Counted from the first letter of the stretch, positions 13,201 through 24,920 are shown. The stretch: DNA of 64,000 bases from Fennellomyces sp. T-0311 (GCA_025266875.1 JALLLT010000027.1:186001-250000); one strand, 5' to 3'. Numbers and translations are program-made. Notes: generated from the sequence alone by a model not told the origin.

Positions 13201-16200
13201 AAAAGCGTGACATGTTGCACTTGAAGATTGCGTCCTACTTTATGGATAAGTCCAGCGCTGACACTTTTTGGGTCGCAGACCATCTCAAGGCCGCTCTCCA
13301 CCTCATCAAGGCCTTTGACAAGAGAGACAAACATCGCCAGTTGCTTATCCAAGCAGGTAACAAGGCTTACGGCTCTGGCGCCCACAACCTGGCCTATTCG
13401 TATTATGCCAGCGCGCAAGAATTGCTGAGTCATAATCCTTGGACCGATGGACATGACAGTAGCTACCAAGAGACACTCCATCTCTTTACACGCTTGGCAG
13501 AGATCAGCTGGTTCATGGGCTACGATGTTACTCCCAATCTGTTGAACACCATCTTTAAGAACGCAAAGTCGGCAATTGATCGTGCTGCAGCTTATCGTAT
13601 CCAGCACCGCTACCATTTCTCGCGCAAGGAACATCAAAAGAAATCGTCCAATCTATTGGAATGTCTTGCTGAACTGGGCATCGAGAATGTGCGTTTGGAT
13701 CTGACCGATGAGGAGGTGCACAAGCTGTATGAGGAAACTCGCAGCGAAGTGCTCCGCGTTGGATTGGACAAAATGTCGGATTTGCCTGTTTGCGACAGTC
13801 GATTGATTCGAACTCGTCTATCAATCTTGGAAGAAGTGTGCTTGTGGGCATACTGGATGAACGATACCAAGGCCATCTTGTCGATCGGATCGCGGTTGGT
13901 TGTCATCACACTGCAACACGGCACATCACCCACAACAGGCGTCGGCTTCGTCTACTTTGGCATCGCAGCCATGCAGCTGTTCAAGGCTTACGAGTTTGGA
14001 CAACAAATTGGTGCCGTAGGTGTATCGTTGTGCGACAAATATGGCGGTAACTCGGAAAGCGCACGCGCACGCTACTTGTATGGCGCGTTCTTGAGTTCGT
14101 GGAAGTACCATTATCGCGATTCACTTCCACTATTTCGACAATCGCTCAAGCAAAGTCTATTGGGAGGTGATCGTATCTATGCAACCTTTTCTCATTTGCA
14201 TATCGTGATGGGCATGTTGCTATGTGGCGAGCACATGTCGGATACGTTGCGAGAAGCCAAGCTGTGTTTGGAGGAAGTGACACGATGGAACGAGTCAATC
14301 GGAACATCCATCCTGGTGACGACGATCATTCGCATGGTGTTAGCACTGCAAGGCAAGACATATTTGACCGAACAAGGTATCTTTGACGACAATAATTTCA
14401 AGGACGCGTCGTTTGTCGCAGAAATGTACGAACAGAATCCTGATTCCGGCTTGCCAATGTTTTGGTATTTTGCGCTCAAGTTGATTGTTTTGGTCATCTA
14501 TGGCTATGATGAGGCAGCTTTCAAGATCGGTCACGAATATGCCCAATTGGCGGATATGCAGCCTTCGCATCGTCATACCCATTTGATGCTGTTCTTCCAT
14601 TGTTTGGCAATGGTGCGTCTGATGAGAAGCGGTAAAGGCGATCGTGATGTCTTTATGAAGCAGATCGAAAAGCACCGTGATACACTCCAGGAGTTCGCCA
14701 AGCACTCGTAAGTTGATTTGCTGTTATGGAAGAGTTTGCTTTTATTCACGTTTGAATAGACCTGAAAATTTGCAAATGTTCGTGTCACTGATCGATGCCG
14801 AGTTGGCGTCGTTGACTCCAAATATGCGAGGGACCGAACAGTTGTATGATCTTGCGATTGACCAGGCCAAGCGTGGGCAATGGGGCTTCGAAACCAGTGT
14901 TATGTACGAGTTTGCTGGCGAGTACTATATCCGTTGCGGTGCTCGTCACGTCGGTGCCCTACTGATTGACAAGGCAGTTGCTGGCTATCGCCACTTGGGG
15001 TGCTACGGAAAAGCAGTACAACTCGAGCAACTCCATGCAAGCGCTCAACAGCCCGACACACTTGTTCGAAATGTGGAAGTTCAAACCGAAACGCACGTTG
15101 TCAGTCCAAGACGCGACTCTTTCGGTGACATCAGTCTGTCAGAGCCGTATTCCGTGGACGTGTCTACCAATGCACAGGCATCTCCTGAAGAAACATTACT
15201 TACGCTTGATGTGGTGGATCTTGCGTCAATTCTCAAGAGTTCTCAGGTCATTTCGAGCGAAATGAACTTTGAACTGCTTATGGAACAGATGCTCGGCGTA
15301 AGTTGCTGTTTGAAAGAAGTTGGCTTCACGTCAGGCGCTAATCTAGGTTGCAAAAATAGATTATTCTGGAAAACTCTGGCGCTGAAAGCGGTGTTATAAT
15401 CATCAAAGAAAACAACTCGTTCATGATTATGGCTCGTGGATCTCAAACCGAGGGCTGCGAAATTCTGCCATCGCCCAAACTTTTGTCTGAGGAAGCTACA
15501 TCGATGGTCAGCCGCGTGGCCCGTTATGCCATCCATACGCAAGAGTCATTGCTGATTCCCGATATCCATCAAGACACACGCTTTGCTGATTTCAGTAACA
15601 TCGTAAAGTCCGTCATCTGTGTGCCTATCACCCACAAATCGGCCATTGTGGGCTGCATTTACATTGAAGGTGCTGTGGGCTCCTTGACAGCACGTCACGA
15701 AGTAGTCCTCCGGTTACTATCGCAGCAGATCGGCATCTCAGTAACCAATGCACTCCTGTTCAAGAGTATTCAGAAGGTGACCTACGCCAATGTCAAAATG
15801 ATCGAGAACCAAAAGGCAGCACTGGAAGAAGCACGCAAGAGCAAGGAAGCAGCTTTACGCGCGATGAAACTCAAGGCTGACTTTTTGGCCAACATGTCCC
15901 ATGAATTGCGTACACCCTTCTCTGGCTTTTACGGCATGATTTCGCTCTTATCCGAAACATCTTTGGATGCAGAACAATCCGATATTGTTCATACTGCCAA
16001 GGAAAGCTGTGAAATGCTGCTCAAGATTATCGACGATTTGCTCAACTTTTCCAAGCTCGAAGCAGGCAAGGTGGTACCAGATCTTGGGCCATTGGCAGTG
16101 GAGGAGTTGATTGCCGACACATTCGAGATCCTGAGCTCACTCGCCGCCCGCAAAGGACTGGAATTGGCGTACATTGTGGAACCGGATGTGCCTGAAACAG

Positions 16201-17555
16201 TTACCGGCGATTCATCGCGATTGCGACAGATATTGACGAATTTATTGGGCAACGCAATCAAGTTCACACACGAAGGCGGTGTAGTTATCAAGTGCTGTCT
16301 GGACGAAGAGTTGGAGGATGAGAATGTTCGACTCAAGTTTGAAGTTATCGATACGGGCATCGGTATCAATCCGGAACAACAACGAAACCTGTTTGAGCCG
16401 TTTTCACAGGTGGATGGAAGCACAACGCGCATGTATGGTGGTACAGGTCTCGGGTTGTCGATCTGTTTACAACTTGTGCGACTGATGGGTGGCAACATTG
16501 GAGTCATTTCTCAAATTGACAAGGGATCCAACTTTTGGTTTTCCGTCGTGGTCCGTCGCGTTGTCAAGGAGGCGGAAGAAGCAAGGCCAACTCCCAGCTT
16601 GCAATTGCGCGACAGCAGTATTCTCCTCACTACCAATCAGGATGCCACTGCCAACATGATGATGTCACTATTGTCCGATTTGAACATCAAACGTAACACA
16701 ACAGATATGCAGCACGCCATTGCTCAGGCACTGCAAAACCGCCATGACATTTTGCTTTTGGACATTCCACCCATGCCCAACAGTTACATTGCCCAACAAC
16801 TACAAAGCGTTGACGATGATCCCGAGTGCGATTTGCACATTATTATCCTATACACTCCTGCCACCGAAGGTCACAAGGTTGCTGCAGAAGCTACCAATTC
16901 AGCATCTGATCGTCGTGGCCGCATTGTTAAAATGGCCAAACCGGCGCGACGTGCGAAATTATTGCGTGTATTGGAACAAGTGCTGAGTCAACCGCGACTG
17001 ACGATCCAAACCGCACCCGTACAATCGCCGCCACAACCGACTCCAATGGCAACGCCCTTGACAACTCCCGTCAAGACGGTGCCTTCCCAAACAACCAAAA
17101 TGGCAGAATTTTTCAATCCCGAGGAACTTGCGTGGTTCAGGCAAAAGCCGGTTTTGATTGCTGAAGACAATATGGTTGCACAGAAATTACTGCGAAAGCA
17201 GCTGGAAAAGATGGGCTTTGTTGTCGAAAGCGCCAACAACGGTGAAGAAGCTGTACAGTTATGGCAACAACGTCCGGATAATCATTTCGTAATCGGATTT
17301 TTTGACCATCATATGCCAAAGTGCGATGGTGTGGAAGCCACTCGAAAGATTCGACAGTTGGAATATCAGTCGAATGGACGGCTTCCCATTATTGCGTTGA
17401 CTGCCGATGTACAAGCAACTGCTCGTGACGTATGCGTCAATGCAGGCATGGATGGTTACTTGACAAAACCATTGATTCCAAAGGACCTGGCGGTCACCTT
17501 GCGCAGACTTTGCCCACCTCTTCAAGACAACCATTCCTCCTCTATCATTGTTTAG
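10269..17555 (+). CDS. hybrid histidine kinase, group X-like (Mak2/Mak3/Chk1 type)
   Basis: Twelve exons: 10269-10387, 10462-10637, 10685-10819, 10873-11064, 11119-11330, 11391-11471, 11528-11843, 11898-12280, 12337-12361, 12424-14707, 14760-15297, 15360-17555; about 2218 aa. Order: degenerate Ser/Thr-kinase domain (about 1-300; HGEIKLN replaces HRDxKxxN and WNFG replaces DFG); AAA/NTPase with Walker A GSAGVGKS (about 404-411) and Walker B TLFLEDLHQAD; a long helical-repeat region (about 700-1400); GAF (about 1460-1610); HisKA with SHELRTP (His about 1668); HATPase with NAIKF and DTGIG; a degenerate receiver-like stretch (about 1910-2030); and a C-terminal receiver with AEDN, FFDHHMP (phospho-Asp about 2136), LTAD and LTKP. 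This matches the fission yeast Mak2/Mak3 and Candida Chk1 class, cytosolic sensors of peroxide and other stress feeding an HPt phosphorelay to MAPK or response regulators. Active HK and REC residues are intact. The start could be the second Met, three codons on. Confidence 0.93.
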
Positions 17556-17558
17556 AAA

Positions 17559-17605
17559 ACCCGTACACACACACACGCACACACACAACACACACACTTC
17601 TCTCT
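17559..17605. repeat. CA-rich microsatellite
   Basis: Interrupted (CA)n/(CACACG) tract directly after the histidine kinase stop codon, in the probable 3' UTR. Confidence 0.8.
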
Positions 17606-18189
17606 CTTGTATTTTTAGTATCCATCTTTGTACATTCTCTCTCTTTAGCATTACATTCTAATACCAATTTGCATCTTATGGAGACCTTCGGAGACTCGTT
17701 CCTTCCGCTATCTCTTGTTGTGCTTTTCAGCAGCACCTGATATCGTTTAATCTGAGCGACTTGATTGCTTTCGTACGAGGACCATGATTGTTGTAGCCGC
17801 ATGCTATGATGGCATTTTCTTTAACAGGGCTGGTGGCTTCTGTAACTACGAACGGGAAGCTTACCTCTTCGTCTCAAGCGGACATGATAGGTTTTCTCTA
17901 CCTTGTCCGCCAGACAACGAACAGAAGGAGGTCCAGGACCAAACTACCAAGGAATTTTTCGCGGAAGCGTCTGTTGTTCAAGAATACGCTGCAGTCCATG
18001 AGCAGGAAAACATTTTCAACGAGACATCCATGCAAATGGGCCTGACGCAAGAAAAGAGATCGCCTGTTGACAATGCAATAACCCGATCGGAACAAACGTA
18101 CTCGAGAATTGTGTTATGAAAAGGCGAACAGAAGGTTAGAAGCGATCATAAAGAAGCATATCGCCATAGGTGCCCACCGATTCAGAGTT
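17606..18189. other. intergenic region with one doubtful frame
   Basis: The 3' flanks of the histidine kinase and the convergent small membrane gene meet here. A 111-codon plus-strand frame (17784-18119) has unremarkable composition and no motif. I leave it uncalled, though a small gene cannot be excluded. Confidence 0.4.
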
Positions 18190-18634
18190 CTACATTTTGT
18201 CAGAACACGAGTCATTCGGAAAGCAAGAAAAACTGTCTTGTAAGGGATAATTTATATTTATCCATATGTCTTGGTAACTACCAGACCTGTGTCGATACGA
18301 GGAGGAGCAGCACAACGGTGAAAAAGTCGTTGGCATGACCGGGAAGAAAACGTTGTTGCAGTTGTTGTCGAGTACGACAATACGAATACTGTCCGAAGTG
18401 CTTTGAGCCATTCTCGCCACTACTAGCTCGTCGTGATAACAACATTCATAAGTGCGACGGCGCCAAAATATGTATGAGCCCAAGATACCTGTCAAGATCC
18501 CGAAGATATATATCCACCAATCGTGATGGGGTTGGTACTGATGGCAAAGGTAAGCTCATCTTGCTTGTTGGGAGTAAAAGCTTTAATTCAACATTTACTG
18601 ACGAAAAAACAGTATATGTCATCATTTGCTTCAT
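18190..18634 (-). CDS. small single-TM protein, function unknown
   Basis: Two exons on the minus strand, 18634-18599 and 18537-18190, joined by a 61-nt intron with a GTAAAT donor and a CAG acceptor; phase 0, about 127 aa. After a short N-terminus comes PHHDWW and one strong TM segment (IYIFGILTGILGSYIF, about residues 19-34), then a WRRRTYECC basic juxtamembrane stretch. That layout fits a type III or tail-facing membrane protein. The 80-residue tail has no motif. A different frame in the last 150 nt also reads well (ending DTGLVVTKTYG), so the tail may contain a frameshift or an unrecognised intron. Called from the splice fit and the TM segment only. Confidence 0.4.
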
Positions 18635-18765
18635 TAGTTTAAAGGGTGGGTGTTAAATGTATAGCTGTGGTAAGGAATATGTATCCCTTCGATCCTAAAC
18701 GATATCCTGAGACATTAATCGACAGTTTCGGGTTTTCTCCATTCAAAACATCTTTGTATGTATAT
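18635..18765. other. upstream flank of the small TM gene
   Basis: Short AT-rich interval between the proposed start codon of the minus-strand small membrane gene and the MITE. No clear TATA box was picked out. Confidence 0.4.
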
Positions 18766-18766
18766 G

Positions 18767-18911
18767 TACAGTATTTCCAAAAGTAATGTCGCTATCCAGA
18801 AAATCAATGTCACCAAGGCCCAATTTTTATAATATAAAATATACAGCGACTTCATTTTTGAAACGACATTGATTCCTTTGGATAGCAACATTACTTTTTG
18901 GAAGTACTGTA
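18767..18911. mobile_element. Tc1/mariner-like MITE with TA duplication
   Basis: Two near-identical inverted repeats of about 46-48 bp, 18766-18811 and 18865-18912, face each other across about 53 bp. Both outer ends read TACAGTA, so the element (18769-18909) starts CAGTA, ends TACTG and is flanked by TA on each side, the target duplication of the Tc1/mariner superfamily. The arms differ at only a few positions. It is too short to code, so it is a non-autonomous miniature element; no transposase of this family is seen in the window. Confidence 0.85.
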
Positions 18912-19771
18912 CAGGGCTTTTAGTTGGGAATGGGACGACAAAAATTGAATGTCGCGGAAGTGAAGAACGCGTCTGAAAAGTTTAACATGCCTTGCTAAAA
19001 AAATCCGACCTCCACTCTCAAAAGGTGGCATACTAACATTAACAATAAACTGATTACCATGGTTACTAGGTAATAACTATGTACTATGGGGGTTCCTGTT
19101 GAAGTATGCATTAAAGATGATTCCATATGCTTTTTCATACTATAATTTTCTTTTCGAATGCTTTTTCAACTGATTTTTTCCATTTTCTATGCTTTTTTTT
19201 TCAATTTTACCGTTTTCAGGTACTGCTTTTTGACCTGTTCCATCCGAAGTCGGCGTATTTTTGCCCATATCTCAGTCTCAAATTTATGCTAGCAACACAA
19301 ACTGAACGGTCTCATATTACACCAGGCGGGGACAATCCTACAAAAATCAAAACATGCATTTTTCTGGGCCCAATTCTTTAGTATCTCGGTAAAAAAACGA
19401 AAATTATCTTACCCAAATAATATTTTCCAGCATCGTTCGTTTAACTAGCTGAATAACACCACTGAATCCGCCGTCAAATTCTCTACAAAAAACGTCAATA
19501 TATCAAGAGGACCCTCCACCCGAATGCGGACAACGAACAAAGTAGCAAATCAAGCACAGGACGGCCAATCCAAAATTTGACAGGTTCCCCCAAGGAAACC
19601 ACATATGACATGTTTGGTTTTGTAAGGGTCTACTTGCAATATGGCAGTGCCACCCCGCTACCTACCATCTTGGGCTACACTGACCTGCTTTTTTTTTTCG
19701 TTCACTATATGGTTTTTTTTTTCAAGCACGGGTTTTCACATCCTTTTGTACTTATTTAACGACACCTTCGA
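18912..19771. other. intergenic AT-rich region
   Basis: T-rich sequence with short open frames lacking motifs. No gene, RNA or clear repeat recognised between the MITE and the 0.7-kb inverted repeat. Confidence 0.45.
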
Positions 19772-20503
19772 ACCGCAAATGAAAGACCTAATACCTTTAG
19801 GAGCAGGTCCATTACCTCTCAAAATAAATTATAACTTTGAACTATCAAGAAGACCCAGTCACCGGGCTGGTTTCAATTCAACGAAAGAGGCGTTCAAGAT
19901 TCTTTAACGTGATAACCTTTAGCTTTTTCGACTTTTTGGAATTTCCGTGAATTCGTGTCTGTTTCTTTTCATGTGACATTGCCGTGTGAAATCATTATTC
20001 TTCTTTTATAAGAGATGTTTTCTTTTTTATGTATACGGCAAATGTGACTTTTCTTCGTTTTATATTGAAGGCGATTTAGTCAATTGTCGATTATGAGAGA
20101 CACTCCATTAGGATGCAGACAACTATCTATAATTTCACATATAATATTTTGAGGCGAGCGTCATGGACTGACATATGACTCTGACTTTTATGGTAAATAT
20201 ATCAGTTAGTGTGGTTCGTCTGTCCCATAGGTTGCTTGAGGTAGGACACTGTAAAACACTGAGTGTAGCTCAGCTTTTGCTAGGTTGCCTTAGTGAGACA
20301 TAAATGTTAGCTCGGCCGTTCATTGCCTTAACAAAAGATAGATTAAGAATATTTGGCTTCAAAATATCTTTATTGAAGTAGTACTTCCAGCTCTCTTTTG
20401 TGTAAAGTTGATGAAATGGGCGCTTACATTCGTTGAAAAGTTATAATTTATTGCTGGGAGGTATTGGACCTGCCCCTATAGGTATTAGGTCGCCCCTTGC
20501 GGT
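19772..20503. mobile_element. 0.7-kb segment bounded by diverged inverted repeats
   Basis: The left arm, 19772-19841 (containing GACCTAATACC and AATAAATTATAACTTT), is the imperfect reverse complement of the right arm, 20434-20503 (GGTATTAGGTC, AAAGTTATAATTTATT). The 590-bp interior has no coding frame. The arms differ by scattered substitutions and small gaps, so this is old. A non-autonomous DNA transposon is the likeliest source. I could not define target duplications, so the true ends may lie outside these arms. Confidence 0.5.
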
Positions 20504-21354
20504 ACCTACTTCAGGCCAAATACTTCAAGCCAGCCCATTTTCCTGATTCGAAAACATATGTAGTGAGCATCCATGTACGATGAGATTTTTCCCCCAAATT
20601 TTTGCTTAAGAGTAGTAATTCTGGATTAATATTAATGGCTACACTTATTAAAAAAGATCGCTAATGGACCCTTAAATGAGTTGAAAGTTCATGTCCTCTC
20701 TATGCACAGTAAATCATCGCATTGAGAAGCAGGGTATTTCCATAACTTGCATATAGATAATTTTGAACTACAACGATCAGAATCTCTCACAATACCCATC
20801 TCATCAGCATCTTACCGTGGAGTCTGAGAACGGACAATTCTGGACTTAGTAGACGACAGACAAGCCAGCAAATGTTGTCAGCCGTGTATAGCTGTTGAGC
20901 TTAATACGAAGATCGCTGCAGCGAAGCTTTGCAGTTTAGCAATCTGCAAGATAGTTGGGCATAATTTTTTTTACCACATATGGAGGGTGAAGGGGACATT
21001 TTGACTATTCAGCGACATCTCGAGAAAAGAAACGGCGGGGAATTGGACAAGCAATATTAAGAGCCCATGTGGCAAAAGTCGCAAGTCACTATCGCAACTT
21101 GCTGAGATCAAGGTGAGTGCCGGTTTCAACCGTTGTTACCATGGGAGAAGTGGCGCAATACGTCGTGCAATCAAGAAAACGATGCTTTCTTCACCTGGTA
21201 CTTGACGATAAAAGCCTTTTATAGTAAAAGGCAAGACTTCAGCCTTAAATCACAGGTAACACAAGCTTTCAAGCCTCACATGGACTTTGGCACTACAGTG
21301 CGCTGCATAAAAGATCGGCTTTGATTTTTTTTTTCAATACACCTCTTTTCATCA
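20504..21354. other. intergenic region and promoter of the seven-TM gene
   Basis: No coding frame with motif. A CATAAAAG TATA-like element lies at about 21305-21312, some 45 nt before the ATG of the seven-TM gene. Confidence 0.45.
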
Positions 21355-22182
21355 ATGTTGAACAAAGCCGAGTTCCTGGCAATCAACAGTCTTATCATGG
21401 CTTTATCTGGTTTATCCGCCATAGGTGCCTCCATTCTATGGGTACGGGATGTAAAACGTCGAAAAGCCTACTATGCACTCGTTTTTGCAGCCGCAGTTCT
21501 GATCGTTCAAGAAGGTCTCATCCTGGCAATACATTCGCAACCGCGTTTAGGAGCAGCTTTTGTAGTTCATGAATTTTTCTACTACATATCTTCACCTCTC
21601 GTATGGTCTACCCTGTTCGACTTGGTGGGCCAATCAGCAATCCCACGACTAGTAAAAAATGGCTGGAGCAGAGGGTGCTTTTTCGGTTGGTTTCTGATAT
21701 ACGCCGGGTTTCTATGGACACTCACGATGTTCTGCTACGCGATTTTTTACGCAAAAGACAACGCTCCGTTCGGTTTCCTACTCTACGGTATGGCAGGATA
21801 TATCGTCTTGTTTTTGGCGGTGGTGGTGGTGCATTTCAAAGACATACGGCCGCTTGGATGGACTTTTGCGCTCTTTTCCTTTTTCCTTCTCTGCAGTGCC
21901 GTTGGATCGGTTGTTTTGGGCGCGGGCTATAGTGTGGGTGATTACAATCCTTTGATCGTTGCAGACGAGTACATTCGGACAATCGCTGTCATTCTCTCCA
22001 CCGCTACTGGATTGCTGATTGCTGTTATTTCGTATCCAACAGTGTGGATTCGACATATCAACAAGAATCAAAGCACCGATGAATTCTCATCACCTTCTTT
22101 TCAGCATGAAGTGGAGATCAATGCAGGTGATGATGAGCCCATGGTAATACAAACTTTTTTTCAGGTGGAGCGTAACATCTGA
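21355..22182 (+). CDS. seven-TM membrane protein, unknown family
   Basis: Single-exon frame of 275 aa. Seven hydrophobic segments are visible: about 12-29, 39-59, 66-88, 102-127, 137-157, 163-189 and 203-225. They are followed by a polar cytosolic tail of about 45 residues rich in Asp/Glu. The N-terminus is short with no cleavable signal peptide, so the N-out/C-in topology of a receptor-like or lipid-sensing 7TM protein is possible. No retinal-binding Lys motif or GPCR signature was recognised, and I cannot place it in a named fungal GPCR class. The close upstream TATA-like element and complete frame support a real gene. Confidence 0.7.
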   Translation: MLNKAEFLAINSLIMALSGLSAIGASILWVRDVKRRKAYYALVFAAAVLIVQEGLILAIHSQPRLGAAFVVHEFFYYISSPLVWSTLFDLVGQSAIPRLVKNGWSRGCFFGWFLIYAGFLWTLTMFCYAIFYAKDNAPFGFLLYGMAGYIVLFLAVVVVHFKDIRPLGWTFALFSFFLLCSAVGSVVLGAGYSVGDYNPLIVADEYIRTIAVILSTATGLLIAVISYPTVWIRHINKNQSTDEFSSPSFQHEVEINAGDDEPMVIQTFFQVERNI

Positions 22183-22780
22183 CTAATGCGAAACATTGAT
22201 ATAGCTCTGAATAAGTCGTCCAGCCCCTCACAAAGCTTCATATATCTATGACTAACCGTTGCCTATACCCAAACGGCCGGTGTACTAATTAGCCTTAATT
22301 TGCCCGTAGTAAACTTTGTCTTGTAAAACTAATGTCTATTGAACTGTGATATAAAGGGAAATAAATCGAGCATTATAATTAGTCCTTATCGTTGGCATAG
22401 CTAACGGTGCCCTCCAAAATCAGTGAAGGGAAATAATTTTCCCATCTCAGTTCCGAAAATTAGGGTTCACTGATGTCTCCTGCTTTGGTAATTGCTTCAT
22501 TGGTGAAAATGGTACCACGACGACTTGTTCGGATCGATATGAAAGGAAACTGTCACTTCTGTGCTTTAAAACGTGATCGAAGTACGTATTACAAAGTATA
22601 TCCCTTTCGTTTTTCATTTTCGGTCTAACATCTTTTATTTGCTTTTTGTAATCCCAACTTTTTTTTTTACAACGAACAACACCAGTATTCCACTGCCGAT
22701 TCTCATCCAACGTCCCAGATGTAGTAATGTTGCAGGAAGAAGACACCGTTGAGCAGCATTTATGCAATGTCTAACAGAAC
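22183..22780. other. intergenic region
   Basis: 3' flank of the seven-TM gene and left part of the Harbinger remnant. A minus-strand frame at 22447-22767 is antisense to the area and lacks any motif. The left transposon terminus should lie here but I could not define it. Confidence 0.4.
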
Positions 22781-22839
22781 TTATTGCGCCTTCAGTACAG
22801 GCTGTGTGATTCATCGATACGAGCATTGTCGCAGCTTTT

Positions 22840-23793
22840 GCAAGCTCACCTGATTACTTTCGCGCAGCAACAGTTAACCGAACTCATGGCGCGCAGTTCT
22901 GGACATTGGCACATCCGAAACTGAATGCCAACAACGGCTATGATGGTTGCAGATGGCATTATCGTATGAAAAAGTCGACTTTGAAATGGCTTATTAGTAC
23001 TTTGTCAACATTCGAGGCATTTGCCTGGGACTCTGCTCAAATGATTCTTGTCTACGTTCAAGTCTGCTGTGCGGTGTAGCGTTTTGGAAATACGCACGTT
23101 GGATACCAAATGTTTGAAACGCAATTTGGTTTGAGCCAAGGACCGTATCACAACATCCCGATGCGATTCCTAAATGCCATATGTGACGTTCACGGACTGC
23201 AGATCAGATAGCTAAGCACACCAGAAGAAGCACAGCAAGCAGCTCAAGTCTTTTCCACACCTAATAGACTGGCGAGCACCCGCAATGCAGGCAGAAAGCT
23301 ACAAGGGGCCATCGGAGCAATGGATGGTAAGCTTATTGTAATACATAAGCCTGCTAGCAATGGACAGCACTTCTGGGACCGTAAATTGCACCACTACATC
23401 GACTTAATTGCTGTTTGTACTACTGACGAAAGACTCTCGTATATAGAAGCTGGTCAATCAGGTGTTTCCAATTATGTATTGAGATATCAATATATTATTC
23501 ATTCTAATATACTCTCAATTCAATCTATCTGGTAGAACCCATGATACAAGTACTTTTGCCAATAACGCCTTTAATGCGAAGCTAATGAATGGAACTGAAT
23601 AGTGGCGCCCAAACGGGGCATATATCCTTGGTGGTTAGTATTTTGAGTATTCTGTATTTTAATGAATATTACTGACATGAAGCTGCTTGAACATGAAAGA
23701 CTTTGCGTATCCACTGCAACCAGCGATAACGGTGTGGTATCCACGAACAACAACAAATTTTGCCGAGAAAAAGTTCATTAAAAAAAGTTAAGT
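22840..23793 (+). pseudogene. PIF/Harbinger transposase (DDE_Tnp_4 type), decayed
   Basis: One plus-strand frame reads through family blocks in order: HPKLNANNGYDGCRWHYRMK, then WRFGNTHVGYQMFETQFGLS, a block ending AICDVHG, then GAIGAMDGKLIVIHKP with the first catalytic Asp, FWDRKLHHYIDLIAV, then GAYILGGD and FAYPLQP. The last two join across a GTTAGT...AAG intron-like gap at about 23635-23699. Stop codons interrupt the frame after CCAV, after HGLQIR and after LMNGTE, so no full protein can be made. Harbinger transposases work with a Myb/SANT-like partner, and that partner lies convergently just downstream. The remnant is old but still clearly recognisable. Confidence 0.85.
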
Positions 23794-23812
23794 GAAAGCT
23801 AAACAAAATCAT

Positions 23813-24618
23813 TTATTGATCTTCGTTATCCTCGACTTGCCCTTCTTCAGTGCTGCTTACGCTTACATCGTTTTGCTCGCCAGTGTTGCCAGGGCGACCA
23901 AAAAGTTCCTCAGTGTCTGAAGGTATTCTAAATGGCGTCAGTTTTCTGCTGCTTTGAAATCTCGCGCACGACGGTCCTCCGCCTCCTCAAATCATTAGAA
24001 AGACTCGTCTATACTAGCAATTAAATGGTCCATCTGCTGGTCGGCATTCTCGAAGATATGCTCTTGGAACTCAGTAATTCGGCGTCGTTGCGCTGAGTGC
24101 TCGTTAGCTCCATCCCTGTCATTGTGTTGTGTGTTCCGAACAAAGCCATTGATGGAATCCACGGTGGTCGATGCGACAACTGCTGGATCGCTGCCAACAA
24201 TCCTGTTCATGATATCATAATGCTCCCATTGCTTTTGACCTGAAGGGCCATTCTCGCCAGTCTGTCACCTATACTTCTTTTGCAAAGCTTTCTTTGAGCG
24301 GTGCCCAGGATCGATCTGTGTATACACCTACTCGATCTGGTCCCAGATGGCTCCCTTGGCGCGCGTTTCGATGATGTTCATCAGTGTGGCATATTTAGCA
24401 CCGACAGCAACTATCACTGCTTCGACATGACCATCTTCTCATCTGTGATTGGGTGGTCTCGCAGCAGGAGCAGGAGTGCTTGACGGTGACGACGCGTTTC
24501 GGGGCTGTTGTTGTATTTGAGGTTGAGATTGTTGCTGCTGCTCTTGCTGCTATTGCTGTTCCTGACCGCGATTCCGTATCACAATGTTGAGGGTAGGATT
24601 GGTGTCGTTGTTACGCAT
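23813..24618 (-). pseudogene. Harbinger Myb/SANT-like accessory gene, decayed
   Basis: On the minus strand a frame starts at ATG 24618 (MRNNDTNPTLNIV) and passes a glutamine-rich stretch. It then continues into a helical DNA-binding-like region (KYATLMNIIETRAKGAIWDQ, HRSKKALQKKYR, QWEHYDIMNRIVGSDP) and ends with an acidic tail (EEGQVEDNEDQ). At least three in-frame stops (in the Gln tract, after DQIE and after KKYR) break it. The trihelix/Myb-like pattern together with the abutting transposase fits the second protein of PIF/Harbinger elements, which carries the transposase to DNA. The two stop codons are about 20 nt apart. Assignment of the DNA-binding fold is by pattern, not by search. Confidence 0.7.
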
Positions 24619-24920
24619 GTTAAAGATCACAAAAAAGTTCAAAAAGATGGATAAAATAGCTTTTATTCGACATTATCGTGGCCTCTATAACTTTTAAATA
24701 CAATCGGGGGCGTCAATACTTAAGGAAAAGAGAAAAAAAAAACGCATATTCATTCATCGATTCTCTTGATGTACAGAAAAGGAAAATCTCACTATTCGGA
24801 GCACCCTAAGCCCCATAGACGCAAAGAGGCAATGCCAAGTGGTAAGCGTGGCACAAGCCAAAACAAGTGGGGCAAGAATTGGCTGTCATTTCCTGCAAAA
24901 AAAAATTGTCTTTTTTTCCC

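Larger units (their letters stand above)
22780..24700. mobile_element. PIF/Harbinger transposon remnant (approximate span)
   Basis: Convergent transposase and accessory pseudogenes together span about 1.9 kb. Terminal inverted repeats and the expected 3-bp target duplication were not found by eye, so both ends are estimates. Both genes are broken, so the copy is not autonomous. Confidence 0.7.

Noticed and set aside
12354..13637. Long minus-strand frames
   Set aside because: Antisense shadows of the large exon of the histidine kinase; no motifs.
17784..18119. 111-codon plus-strand frame
   Set aside because: No motif, no clear promoter and ordinary length for chance at this base composition; left as doubtful.
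22447..22767. 106-codon minus-strand frame near the Harbinger relic
   Set aside because: No transposon or other motif. It lies in flanking non-coding DNA and lacks splice or promoter support.
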